A stretch of 64,000 nucleotides of DNA, taken from NCBI GenBank assembly GCA_016712595.1, contig JADJQT010000006.1, forward strand, positions 62,001 to 126,000, given 5' to 3'. Below, one piece after another: positions 8,078-17,095 of this stretch (position 1 is the first letter of the stretch; each line of letters begins with the position of its first letter). Made by a program: the position numbers and the translations under genes. The notes below the pieces were generated by a model. It ran no database searches. It had not been told where the DNA came from and saw only the letters and a list, made by a program, of their open reading frames with translations. This DNA is from Rhodospirillales bacterium (lineage in GTDB: Bacteria; Pseudomonadota; Alphaproteobacteria; Rhodospirillales; Defluviicoccaceae).

Positions 8078-10204
8078 TCAGGCGGTCAGGCGGGCATAGG
8101 GGCTTGAGCGACAGGCGCTTATCGCCTCGCCCAAGGTCCGGATGCCATTCTGCGCCAGCAGTGGCTGCAGGGCGACGAAGATCTCGGCGGTCGTCAATGC
8201 GTCGCCGAGCGCCGTGTGACGACCGGTCACCGACTTGCCGAGGCGCGCCGCGATCGCCTCCAGGCTCTTGTCTTCGTGGTTGGGATTGATCGCGCACTCA
8301 AGCAGCAGCGTATCCAGCACCGGGCGGTCGAACGAAACACCGAGCCGGCTGCCGGCGACGGCAAAGAACCGCATATCGAAGTCGACGTTATGACCGACAA
8401 TGACCGTATCCTCGACGAACCGGCGCAATCGCGGCAGGACATCCTCGATCGGCGGCTCGCCTCGCAGCATGCTGGCGGTAATGCCGTGAATCGCCTGCGA
8501 CTGGAGCGATATCCCTCCCTTGGGGTGGACGAAACTATCGAAGTTTTCCTGGCGTAGAATCCGGCCGTTGACGATGCGAACGGCCCCAATGGCGATGATT
8601 TCATCGCCGTTGTCGGGATCGAGACCGGTGGTTTCGACATCGAGTACGGTCACGCTGAGCCGGTCGAGCGAGACCGACATCAGATCGCGCGTCTCGCTTC
8701 GTTGCCCGAACAGGTGAAAGTCGAAATCGTGTCCGTAGTCATCGTCGGCACGGACGCCGCTTTCGACGTCGAGATCGCTGGTCGGCAGGATCAGTCGCAC
8801 GCAAGGCCGACCCGTCGCGGCGGACCGATCGGCCCAGATGACCCCACCGTACTGCTCGATCGCCTCGAACAACGTCTTCGTCGTGCCGCGCGGATCAGTC
8901 GTAACGTTGCGAATACCCCAGTTTCGCAGCGCCTCCATATCCAGCGCCGCGCCGCTCCATTGCAGCTCGAACGACGCCAGCGCGCGTTTCGCCGCCAGGG
9001 TCAACTGCATGTCCTCCGCCCGGCACCAAGCGATCAACTGATCGACGAGAAACAACAGGCACTGGATGACCGCATAGCTCTCGATCTTCAACCAGACCGG
9101 CTCAACCGGCGCGCTGACCTCAATTACGACGCCGCGCGTCTCTTCCAGGTTTCGCTCGAGCGTCGCCAGGAGGTCACTGCCGAGGATATCCTCGAACGGA
9201 AGCTGAATCGTCAGGTCCTCGGCGTATTCGACTTCCAAACGGTCAAGATGGCCGCTGACCTTCAGCGCCTCATCGCGGATAACCTCGAAAAATTGCTGGC
9301 GGCCGGCCTCGTCCATCTCCGGAAAGGCGAGAACTGTTTCGATGGCCGCACGAATGCCGCCGATCGCCGAGCGCTGCCCCTCGGTCAATGATTGCAGCAG
9401 AACGCCCCGCCGGCTTTCGGTATCGAACTGCCGGGTAACGTCCAAAAAGGTAAGGATATAGCCGCTCAAGCACTTCTCGTGATCGACGATCGGGATGAAC
9501 TGGGCACTGAGCATTTGGCCGCCTGGTCGCGGCGCCACGAACGGGACCATCAGGTTGGTCTCGCCGCCATCAAGGCGGTGGCGGATGTTTTCGAGCGAAT
9601 GGCGGATCACGTTTTCGTCGATTGCGCCATATACCGTCCGCCCCAGACCAATCCAGTGGCCTTCAGACTGGCCGGCGGATCGCTCAAGCAGGCGCTGCGC
9701 CTGGCGATTGTAAAGCAGGATCCGGCCTTCGAGGTTACACACCAGAACGCCCTGGGTCAGCTTCGACATCAGCGTGATCAGGATCGTTTTCTCTTCTTCG
9801 ATCAGCGCGTTGGCCTCACGGATCCGCTCGTCGACGTCGTCATGCAGCGATTGGAAACGTTGTGCCAAAAGGTTGATGCCGATGGCCAGCGCGCCGATCT
9901 CGGGCGTCCCGCTCTGCGATACGCGGTGGCGGGGGTTGCTGAGGGCGATCAACCGGAGCGCCTCGACGAAACCGCCCAATGGCCGAACCCATCGCGAGAA
10001 AATCGCGTACATGACCGCGCCGATCAGCCCGCACAGCGCCACGGTGCCCAACAAGAGCGCGCCACCCGCGCGCTGGACGATTTCCACCGCGCTTGTCTGC
10101 TGGCTGGAGTCGAGCAGGTCCCAGCATGCCCATGCGGTTGCGGCGATCAAGGCGAGTTGGGCGCACAGGGTCGACAGCAGGATCACCCACCCACTGCGGG
10201 TCAT
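8078..10204 (-). CDS. Membrane HAMP-PAS-pseudokinase fused to DnaQ-like 3'-5' exonuclease
   Basis: Large 708-residue protein with two transmembrane helices (about 7-28 and 48-70), a HAMP-like linker (about 72-125) and a PAS-like sensor (about 136-260: LTQGVLVCNLEGRILLYNRQAQRLL). A histidine-kinase-like region follows (about 280-465), then a DEDDh exonuclease (about 515-695). The exonuclease motifs are complete: VLDVETTGLD (Asp, Glu), VGHNVDFDMRFF (Asp) and GRHTALGDALTT (His, Asp). The kinase part lacks a phosphoacceptor His and the N and G boxes of the ATPase, so it looks like a pseudokinase. It sits 140 bases downstream of the cNMP/CBS/DUF294 gene. Such exonucleases recur beside acetate-type symporters and DUF294 genes; their biological role is not established. 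Confidence 0.85.
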   Translation of the reverse strand: MTRSGWVILLSTLCAQLALIAATAWACWDLLDSSQQTSAVEIVQRAGGALLLGTVALCGLIGAVMYAIFSRWVRPLGGFVEALRLIALSNPRHRVSQSGTPEIGALAIGINLLAQRFQSLHDDVDERIREANALIEEEKTILITLMSKLTQGVLVCNLEGRILLYNRQAQRLLERSAGQSEGHWIGLGRTVYGAIDENVIRHSLENIRHRLDGGETNLMVPFVAPRPGGQMLSAQFIPIVDHEKCLSGYILTFLDVTRQFDTESRRGVLLQSLTEGQRSAIGGIRAAIETVLAFPEMDEAGRQQFFEVIRDEALKVSGHLDRLEVEYAEDLTIQLPFEDILGSDLLATLERNLEETRGVVIEVSAPVEPVWLKIESYAVIQCLLFLVDQLIAWCRAEDMQLTLAAKRALASFELQWSGAALDMEALRNWGIRNVTTDPRGTTKTLFEAIEQYGGVIWADRSAATGRPCVRLILPTSDLDVESGVRADDDYGHDFDFHLFGQRSETRDLMSVSLDRLSVTVLDVETTGLDPDNGDEIIAIGAVRIVNGRILRQENFDSFVHPKGGISLQSQAIHGITASMLRGEPPIEDVLPRLRRFVEDTVIVGHNVDFDMRFFAVAGSRLGVSFDRPVLDTLLLECAINPNHEDKSLEAIAARLGKSVTGRHTALGDALTTAEIFVALQPLLAQNGIRTLGEAISACRSSPYARLTA

Positions 10205-10344
10205 AAATCAGTCTCCCCGGCGAAGCCACTCTTTGTCGTTCCTCGCAGGCCGTCGTGGGATCGAAACCACGATGCCGACAGCGATGGCAAAAATATAGGC
10301 TGACATATTCTGTTGAATAAACAATGAAAAAAGGCGGCATGCCC

Positions 10345-12174
10345 TCATGTTAACATGTCCAGGCGGAAATGATGCGCGACATCTGTTTTGAAATGCTTGA
10401 CGATCTTTAGCGATGATCGCAGAAGGTTGCGCTCAAAGCCGTGCATATCGTCGATCGGAACGATGTTCCCGTAGACATCGCCACGGTCGATCGCCGAGAA
10501 TTGCTGCCGTAGTCGCAACATCATCATGAAATCGAGAGCTTCGATCAGATCAGCGGTAAACTCCTCGCTGAAAGGACCTCGGCCGCACAACGCCTGAATA
10601 CGTCCGATGGTATTGGTTTCGGTTATTCTGTACTGTAGCGCCAAACTCCGCACACCGTGTACGATTGGAAAAATTCCGCCTTTCTTGATATCGATCCCGC
10701 GCTTGCCGTTAAGGTTCTCATTCATGGTGATACGCCCGAACAGCCCCAGCGGAGTCGGAAACGCCAGGACGGCGCGAGCAAAATGTCCGGCAAGCGCATC
10801 TTCATTACTGACCAGGTCCATCAGCGAAGACTTCAGGGTGCCGAGCAACGCGCCATCGCCAGCAATGGCCGAGGCATCGAGGAGGATCGCGAGATTAAGC
10901 AAGGCGTCGCCCGTGGGTGCCGCCACCCACGCGCGGACGGACCGACGGTAACCTTCGAGCGATTTCGACCACTGCGGATTGGCGACCATGACGTTGCCGG
11001 GGCAAGGCGGATAGCCGAGATCGATCAAATCGCGCGTGAACGCGTCGGCGACCGTCGCGCGCTCGCCTTCCATCGGTTCAAGGGCGAAGATCAGCCCGTT
11101 ATCCTGGTCGGTGCGGAGCAACTGCTCTCCTCGCCCCTCGCTGCCCATCACGATCAGGCACACCCGGTCTTGCAAACCCGGCGGAACAGTCTTTTCGAAC
11201 ACCTTGCGGAAGGTCTTGCGATTGATATCGGTGATGATGCGAGCGATGTAGCGCGGCTTCACGCCACGTTCGAACAGGGAGCGGACAAGTTGCGTCACGC
11301 CAGCTACGGCCTGCGCCAGTTCCGCGCTGGTTGTCGATCGATCAACCTTGCTGGCAACGACGTAAGATGAATTGGCGAGAACACTCAGCAGGTCCGCCTG
11401 TTCAAACACGCCCTCGATCTCGCCCCCTCGGGTAACCACGATATGCCGGATCGACTGTTCGGTCATCAACACCAGGGCGTTGAACAAAAAATCGTCGTGA
11501 TCGAGCGTAAACAGACGCTCGCTGGCAAGATCGCCAATCGGCGTTGAGTCTGGCATGCCCATGAGAACCGAACGCTCGCGCACGTCGCGCTCGGTGAAGA
11601 TGCCGACGGCATCGCCGCGACGCACGAGCAGGGCGGAGATCTCACGCACCCGCATAAGCCGTGCCGCATCGACAAGCGTCGTTTTGGGATCGACGAAAAC
11701 GGGTGGGTGCAGATGTCCCTCACCCAGGCGGGCAAGCAAAAACGAGGACGCCTCGCGCTGCTGCTGCGCCGCCACTTGCACATCGAGGCGCCGGTTCAGC
11801 TCTCGCAAGAAGAAATCGCGAAACGCGGGATTGCGCCGCGAAAGGGCATGAAACAGCTGCGCTGGCATCAGGTAGCAGGCGCTGCGCGTCCGCGCAACGA
11901 AGCTGTTTTCACTCCGCCCGTTGATCAGTCCGACGCAATCGAACGTCGAGCCGGCGCCGTAAGCGTTGATCGGTCCGGCCTGATCGGACTCTTCAACACC
12001 GCCATCGGCGACGATGTAAAGCGCGCCCGGCGAATTCAATCGCTGAATGACCACGTCGCCAGGCGCGAAATGGCTCGGTGTCAGCGCGTCGGCGACCCGG
12101 TTGATATCGCCGTCGTCGAGCACGTCGAATGGACGAACCGTCCGAATAAAGGTTTCTGCTTGCGGATCGGTCAT
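10345..12174 (-). CDS. Cyclic-nucleotide-binding/CBS/DUF294 nucleotidyltransferase-like protein
   Basis: 609 residues with three parts in order. The first is a cNMP-binding-like beta-roll (about 10-130). The second is a CBS pair (about 160-275: FVDPKTTLVDAARLMRVREISALLV and then IRHIVVTRGGEIEGVF). The third is a DUF294 putative nucleotidyltransferase domain with CLIVMGSEGRGEQLLRTDQDNGLI, plus its C-terminal helical substrate-binding-like region. The GSxGRxE and DxDNG motifs resemble the GlnD-type nucleotidyltransferase core. Likely a cytoplasmic regulator reading nucleotide levels; the target is unknown. It lies between the symporter gene and the exonuclease gene on the same strand. A strong hairpin separates it from the symporter gene upstream. 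Confidence 0.87.
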   Translation of the reverse strand: MTDPQAETFIRTVRPFDVLDDGDINRVADALTPSHFAPGDVVIQRLNSPGALYIVADGGVEESDQAGPINAYGAGSTFDCVGLINGRSENSFVARTRSACYLMPAQLFHALSRRNPAFRDFFLRELNRRLDVQVAAQQQREASSFLLARLGEGHLHPPVFVDPKTTLVDAARLMRVREISALLVRRGDAVGIFTERDVRERSVLMGMPDSTPIGDLASERLFTLDHDDFLFNALVLMTEQSIRHIVVTRGGEIEGVFEQADLLSVLANSSYVVASKVDRSTTSAELAQAVAGVTQLVRSLFERGVKPRYIARIITDINRKTFRKVFEKTVPPGLQDRVCLIVMGSEGRGEQLLRTDQDNGLIFALEPMEGERATVADAFTRDLIDLGYPPCPGNVMVANPQWSKSLEGYRRSVRAWVAAPTGDALLNLAILLDASAIAGDGALLGTLKSSLMDLVSNEDALAGHFARAVLAFPTPLGLFGRITMNENLNGKRGIDIKKGGIFPIVHGVRSLALQYRITETNTIGRIQALCGRGPFSEEFTADLIEALDFMMMLRLRQQFSAIDRGDVYGNIVPIDDMHGFERNLLRSSLKIVKHFKTDVAHHFRLDMLT

Positions 12175-12267
12175 GCCACCCCCCTGCCTTGCGCTTCGGC
12201 AGGCACCCTATTGACCCGGCAAACGCGGCGCATGCCGCGCTATTACTCTACCATAGAGGCGAAAATC

Positions 12268-12304
12268 GACAAAGAAACGGGCCGAAGGGAAAGCCCTTCG
12301 GCCC
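12268..12304 (-). terminator. Rho-independent terminator after the actP-like gene
   Basis: A perfect 11-bp stem, GGGCCGAAGGG and CCCTTCGGCCC, with a 4-base loop (12279-12304). On the minus strand it is followed by a T-rich run (TTTCTTTG, to 12268). It is placed 33 bases after the symporter stop codon and before the DUF294 gene. This implies that the DUF294 gene has its own promoter or depends on read-through. Confidence 0.85.
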
Positions 12305-12336
12305 GGTGATCGCCTTGGCGACGAGAGGCCTACGGG

Positions 12337-13995
12337 CTATTCCGCCGCCACGCCCCGCGGTTCGCCAAGCAGCGCCCGCCGCTCGACTTCGGCAAAGCCC
12401 TCTTCGGCCGAGCGCTCCGGGGCCAACAGCGAGACAATGATGCCAAGCAGAAAGGCGCCGGTCATGGTGATCAGGCAGGGGTTCTTCAGGGGGAAGTAGA
12501 ACCACTGCAGCTTTATGGCAGCGACCGCCGCGTTGTATGCGTCCACAATGTCCGGGGTTGCCCCCGCCGCCGGCTTCGCCGGACCAAGCAGATCGATCTG
12601 GATGGTCGGCCCGCAGTAGATCAGCACCAAGGTGCCGATGGTACCGAACAGGATGCTGGTGACCGCGCCAGCGGTGGTAAACCGTCGCCAGAACACGGAC
12701 ATCACCAGCGCCGGGAAATTCCCCGATGCGGCAATCGAGAACGTCAACCCCACCATATAGGCGACGTTCTGGCCTTTGAAGGCGATCCCAAGCAACACCG
12801 CGCAAACGCCGAGAATGATCGACGCCGCTCGGGCGACCTTGAGCTGTTCCGATTCAGGGGCATGACCGCCGCGGATGACGTTGACCCACAGGTCGTGGGA
12901 AAGTGCTCCCGCGCCCGCCAGCGTCAGGCCGGCGACCACCGCGAGAATGGTGGCGAAGGCGACCGCGCAGATGAAGCCGAAGAAGGCGTTCCCCGCGAGC
13001 ACCTGTGCCAGCAGGGGCGCCGCCATATTACCGCCGCCACCAGCCGCCAGGATGTTGTTCTGACCAACCAGCACCATCGCCCCGAACCCGAGGATGAAGG
13101 TGATCAGGTAGAACCCGCCGATCCAGACCGTCGCCCACATCACCGATATGCGCGCCGCCTTGGCGTTCGGCACGGTGTAGAACCGCATCAGGATATGGGG
13201 CAACCCTGCGGTACCGAACATCAGCGCCAGCCCGAGCGAGACGGCATCCCAAGCACCGGTGACGACTTTTGTGCCCGGCTCGAGAACTTTGCTGCCGTAA
13301 CAGAAGAACTGCGAGCCCGCCATGGCGGTCGGATCGCACCCCGTCTGCGCCGCCTGGGCAAACAGCGCGGTCGGACTGAATCCGAATTTGGCAAGCACCA
13401 TGACCGCCATGAACACCGCGCCGCAGAGCAGCAGGCACGCCTTGATGATCTGCACCCAGGTCGTCGCGATCATTCCGCCGAACAGCACGTAGGTCATCAT
13501 CACGCCGCCGACGATGACGCACGCCCAGACGTAGGGAATGCCGAACAGCAGCGTGATCAGCGTTCCGGAGCCGACCATCTGTGCGATCAGATAGGTCAGC
13601 ACCACCGCCATCGTACCCAGCGCCGAGGCGATGCGAACCGGCTTTTGCTTCAGCCGGTAGGCGACGACATCGGTGAAGGTGTATTTGCCGAGGTTGCGCA
13701 ACGGCTCGGCGATGAGGAACAAAATGATCGGCCAGCCGACCAGCCAACCGGTCGAATAGATCAGGCCGTCAAAACCGTTCATCGCGACGAGGCCGGCAAT
13801 GCCGAGGAAGCTCGCTGCACTCATGTAGTCGCCGGCGAGAGCGAGCCCGTTCTGAAAGCCTGAAATCGAGCGGCCTGCAGCGTAGAAGTGTTCAGCCGTT
13901 TTCGTGCGTCGTGCCGCCCAGTAGGTTACGACCAGCGTAGCGCTGACGAAGATGAAGAAAAAGACAATGGCTGTTATGTTGGATCCGCTGCTCAT
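12337..13995 (-). CDS. Sodium:solute symporter, acetate permease (ActP)-like
   Basis: 552 residues, about 13 transmembrane helices, solute:sodium symporter family. The start TAVVFF-type first helix is followed by TAEHFYAAGRSISGFQNGLALAGDYMSAASFLGIAG, the cation-site motif of the family. The cluster is closest in layout to cation/acetate symporters. Substrate is inferred to be acetate or another short monocarboxylate. It follows the DUF485 gene by 3 bases on the same strand, the usual yjcH-actP arrangement. A strong terminator follows its stop codon. Confidence 0.88.
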   Translation of the reverse strand: MSSGSNITAIVFFFIFVSATLVVTYWAARRTKTAEHFYAAGRSISGFQNGLALAGDYMSAASFLGIAGLVAMNGFDGLIYSTGWLVGWPIILFLIAEPLRNLGKYTFTDVVAYRLKQKPVRIASALGTMAVVLTYLIAQMVGSGTLITLLFGIPYVWACVIVGGVMMTYVLFGGMIATTWVQIIKACLLLCGAVFMAVMVLAKFGFSPTALFAQAAQTGCDPTAMAGSQFFCYGSKVLEPGTKVVTGAWDAVSLGLALMFGTAGLPHILMRFYTVPNAKAARISVMWATVWIGGFYLITFILGFGAMVLVGQNNILAAGGGGNMAAPLLAQVLAGNAFFGFICAVAFATILAVVAGLTLAGAGALSHDLWVNVIRGGHAPESEQLKVARAASIILGVCAVLLGIAFKGQNVAYMVGLTFSIAASGNFPALVMSVFWRRFTTAGAVTSILFGTIGTLVLIYCGPTIQIDLLGPAKPAAGATPDIVDAYNAAVAAIKLQWFYFPLKNPCLITMTGAFLLGIIVSLLAPERSAEEGFAEVERRALLGEPRGVAAE

Positions 13996-13998
13996 CGC

Positions 13999-14280
13999 CT
14001 ACCCCCGCAAATGCGCAAGTTCATGGATCTCGTGATCGTACTTGGTGTTCGCCCAGTTCACATAGATGAGGGTCAGAACCCATGCACAAACAATCACGAG
14101 CGCGCCGAGGAGAATACCGAGACTGAGACCATCGCTGATCAATGTGCCCAGCAGCGGCTTGTCGAAGGCGACGAGCAAGATGAACGCATAGTAGACGATC
14201 AGCATAAAGACACTCAGCCAGATGGCGATCCGCCATCGCTTGGCAGCGACGGCGTGCAGCCGCGCTTCTGAATCGTGCAT
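13999..14280 (-). CDS. DUF485 (YjcH-like) inner-membrane protein
   Basis: Small protein of 93 residues with two transmembrane helices (IAIWLSVFMLIVYYAFILLVAF and LGILLGALVIVCAWVLTLIYV) followed by YVNWANTKYDHEIHEL. This is the standard DUF485 architecture encoded immediately before actP-like genes. The ATG at 14280 directly follows a GGGAGGGAGGA ribosome site; an in-frame TTG at 14295 overlaps that site and is unlikely. Only 3 bases separate its stop from the symporter start, so the two are translationally coupled. Its role as an accessory subunit is inferred from context. Confidence 0.88.
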   Translation of the reverse strand: MHDSEARLHAVAAKRWRIAIWLSVFMLIVYYAFILLVAFDKPLLGTLISDGLSLGILLGALVIVCAWVLTLIYVNWANTKYDHEIHELAHLRG

Positions 14281-14564
14281 ATTCCTCCCTCCCAAACAAA
14301 GCCGAAAACCGTGCGGAAAGCCCTACCTGCCTCGGATCTAGCCATACACTTTTTGGCAAGTCAACGGCCCTGAAATGAAAGTAGCAGTGGAATGTGGACT
14401 TTGACGGAGCGCGACCAATCGCGTTCGCTCTTTCGGCGATCGTTATCGCGATTATTTTATGTGCCGGTGAGAGCCAGTCCGGGTGTTTTCATTCAACGAT
14501 AAAAACCGCCCGTCCCGCTTCGTTTCCAAACGGGAAGACTTATGTTTTCGATCCGACCCGCCGC

Positions 14565-16559
14565 TTAGGCGATCGGTCGTGTGGCCGGTGTATCGCCGAT
14601 GTCATCCACCAGCGCCTCGACCGCCTTTGCCGGCACGGATGCCATTTCCATCCGATAGGCGAGGAACCACAGTAAGGCGATCCCAAGTAGCCAGAAGAGA
14701 ATCTGCCACGCCCAGATCGAGGGTATGCCGAATGTCCAGGCATCACGGCCGGCTCCGGGATCACCGAAGATCCAATTCCCGATCACCGCTCCCGGACCCA
14801 CGGCGAAGATCAGCCAGGCGATCGTCATCACCCAGGCCAACGGCACCAGACGGCGTTTGTGGGCTGGAAGCCGGGTATGATTGCGCAGGAACGCATGGAA
14901 CTTCAGCCGATGCGCCCGTTGCTTTTCGTCCTGGGTCAACGCCGAGATCACGACGCAGACTGCGATGTTGGCGACGATGCCCCAGCCAGCGGAATGGATG
15001 GTCAGGGGCCAGCGCCGCCACGGTAGCAGCGGGCCGAGCAGGTCCTGGCCGATGGAATCCGTCAGCGCGACCGCGATGAGTCCAACTGCGAGCCCCCACG
15101 TCGCGCCGGCGCGGGTAATCCACGGCAGGTAACAGATCGCGGCGAGCGGCACCCACATCTGAAAACCGAACGCGACCGCAAGACCTCCGAGCAGGACGAG
15201 CGCGTCGCGCGAATAGGTCGCGACCAGCAAGGCGCAAACGACGATGAAGGCAACGCTCAGGCGACCAAACAGCTTTTGCGTGACATGGGTCGCGCGCGGG
15301 TTCAGGTATCGCTTGTAGAGATCACGCGTCAGGATGCCGCCGGCGGTCGACATGTAGGCGGCGCCGGTCGACTGCATCGCCGCCAACGCACAGACGGCGA
15401 GCAGGCCGACGAGCCAGGGCGCGTGATCAGCGATCAGGTTGAAATAGTGTGGAACCAGCGCGTCGGGATGAAAGGCGACGCTCGCTGGAATAAGCGTCGG
15501 ATCGACGGCGAGGCCGGCCGCATTCACCCAAGGGTTGGCGCCAAGGAACTGAGCCGCCATGCCCTGAATGGCCGTAAAGAAGATAAGAGTGCCACCGATC
15601 CAGGCCGCCGATGCCCAGACCGCCTGTGGTGCGAACGGCGACGGGTCGGAATTGGAAAACGACCACATGGTAAACGCCGGCGCCGCCTGGATCCCCATCA
15701 ACGCGAACATGTAGGTCAGGATCATCATGCCGGTCCAGATGCCGCCGGTGGGCGCGCTGTCGTCGCCCACTCCTGCCGTCCACTGGATGATGCCGGGCAC
15801 GGCGAAGTAGGCGTTAAAATCGCCGCCCGCGCCGCTGACGCCCGCGGTCGTTCCCCACCGCCCAACATCCGTGCGCGCGAGGCTGGCCATCGCCTGGTTC
15901 AGCGATTCCCATCCGCCCACCGCCTGCAGCGCGATGACGCCGACGATGACGATGCCGAGCCACAACAGCAGGCACTGGACGGTATCGACGTAGGCGACCG
16001 CGCGCAGGCCGCCGGATGCCACATAGATCAGCACCACCAGCGACAGCATCCACATGCCGAAGTTCTCGCCGACCATGCCATTGGGAAAGGCGTCGGTCGT
16101 CGTCAGCACGTTGAACATGTACCCGGATGCGCCGAGCTGCACACCGAGGTAGGGAATCGAGTAGAACAAGGCGACGGTGACGGTGAGCACGCGGATCGCG
16201 TCACCTTGGAAATAGTCGGCCATCATCTCGCCCGGAGTGACGTAGCCGAAGCGCTTGCCCAGCATCCATTGTCGCTTGAGGAAAATCACGCCGGTAAACG
16301 GAATCGCGATCGCATAGAACGAGGCGTAAGCGTACTGGAAACCGTCCCGGTAGATGAGCCCCGGATGGCCCATAAACGTCCAGCCGGAATAGGAGGTGGC
16401 GGTTGCCGCCAACACGAAGACCCACAAGGAAAGCTTGCGACCAGCGATGAAGTAATCGCTCGCCGTCCGCGCCAGACGCGCACCGCGGATCCCCCAGAAG
16501 ATACAATATCCCCAGTACAGCAGCACGAAGACGAATAACCAGACGACCTTCGGCGCCAC
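14565..16559 (-). CDS. Sodium:solute symporter family transporter (second copy, long C-terminus)
   Basis: 664 residues, about 14 transmembrane helices, another member of the solute:sodium symporter family. Motifs include ASDYFIAGRKLSLWVFVLAATATSYSGWTFMG near the N-terminus and ALAAMQSTGAAYMSTAGGILTRDLY in the core. The region after about residue 520 holds a hydrophilic loop (DEKQRAHRLKFHAFLRNHT) and two extra helices not needed for the transport core. The GTG at 16559 was chosen because it follows AAGGAGGAGAA; an upstream in-frame ATG has no such site. Substrate unknown. It is oriented towards the DUF485-actP pair, 284 bases upstream of it. It diverges from the 17.1-kb DUF294 gene. Confidence 0.87.
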   Translation of the reverse strand: MAPKVVWLFVFVLLYWGYCIFWGIRGARLARTASDYFIAGRKLSLWVFVLAATATSYSGWTFMGHPGLIYRDGFQYAYASFYAIAIPFTGVIFLKRQWMLGKRFGYVTPGEMMADYFQGDAIRVLTVTVALFYSIPYLGVQLGASGYMFNVLTTTDAFPNGMVGENFGMWMLSLVVLIYVASGGLRAVAYVDTVQCLLLWLGIVIVGVIALQAVGGWESLNQAMASLARTDVGRWGTTAGVSGAGGDFNAYFAVPGIIQWTAGVGDDSAPTGGIWTGMMILTYMFALMGIQAAPAFTMWSFSNSDPSPFAPQAVWASAAWIGGTLIFFTAIQGMAAQFLGANPWVNAAGLAVDPTLIPASVAFHPDALVPHYFNLIADHAPWLVGLLAVCALAAMQSTGAAYMSTAGGILTRDLYKRYLNPRATHVTQKLFGRLSVAFIVVCALLVATYSRDALVLLGGLAVAFGFQMWVPLAAICYLPWITRAGATWGLAVGLIAVALTDSIGQDLLGPLLPWRRWPLTIHSAGWGIVANIAVCVVISALTQDEKQRAHRLKFHAFLRNHTRLPAHKRRLVPLAWVMTIAWLIFAVGPGAVIGNWIFGDPGAGRDAWTFGIPSIWAWQILFWLLGIALLWFLAYRMEMASVPAKAVEALVDDIGDTPATRPIA

Positions 16560-17095
16560 TTCTCCTCCTTCGCTCTCGCGCTGTCCCGCGCCGTTCACGC
16601 GCGCGCCCACGGTCCGACCACCGGCCCGTTCGCCTTACGGCATGCCGCTTACATGTCCTTCGCCCGCGCGGCGCCTGACCGTTCGAGACGATTGTCCCGG
16701 CTTAGGTCTCCCTGCTTCTGCCTTTAAGGCAGAAGGCGGATACACGCGCGCCTGCCAGCAACGGTGTTCTGCCTTTTCTCGCGAATGCGACCCGATCCAG
16801 TTTTTCGAGCCGGCAACCCTCAAGTTAATCCTCCCTTAGCATCTTCGAGCACGGTGCACAACAAGGCAGTACATGGGCGCGCGACAAAGACCTCTCGGAT
16901 CATGCCCTCAGCGTTTTTGACAGTCTCTGCGTTGCCGGCGTCGGTCATGCTAATGGAATCTTCGCAAACTTCTCCTCGAAGGAGAGCTGTGGTTGACTTT
17001 TTTCGCGTAATGACGTCTTTCTTGCGCTCGAGGATCGTTACCGGTGCTTGACCGCCTCTTCGCTTGTTCCATTCATTGCTCGACCGCACCCTGTC
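16560..17095. other. Divergent intergenic region without a supported gene
   Basis: 536 bases between the start of the second symporter (minus) and the DUF294/CBS gene (plus). Short frames here have no recognisable protein features. The notable content is a perfect 9+1+9 palindrome with a repeated half-site, listed separately. Confidence 0.6.
16716..16734. promoter_or_regulatory. Palindromic putative operator
   Basis: Perfect dyad TTCTGCCTT-T-AAGGCAGAA. The half-site TTCTGCCTT occurs again in direct orientation at 16768-16776, about 52 bases away. Placement between a divergent transporter gene and a DUF294/CBS gene fits a regulator-binding site. The cognate regulator is not identified. Confidence 0.45.
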
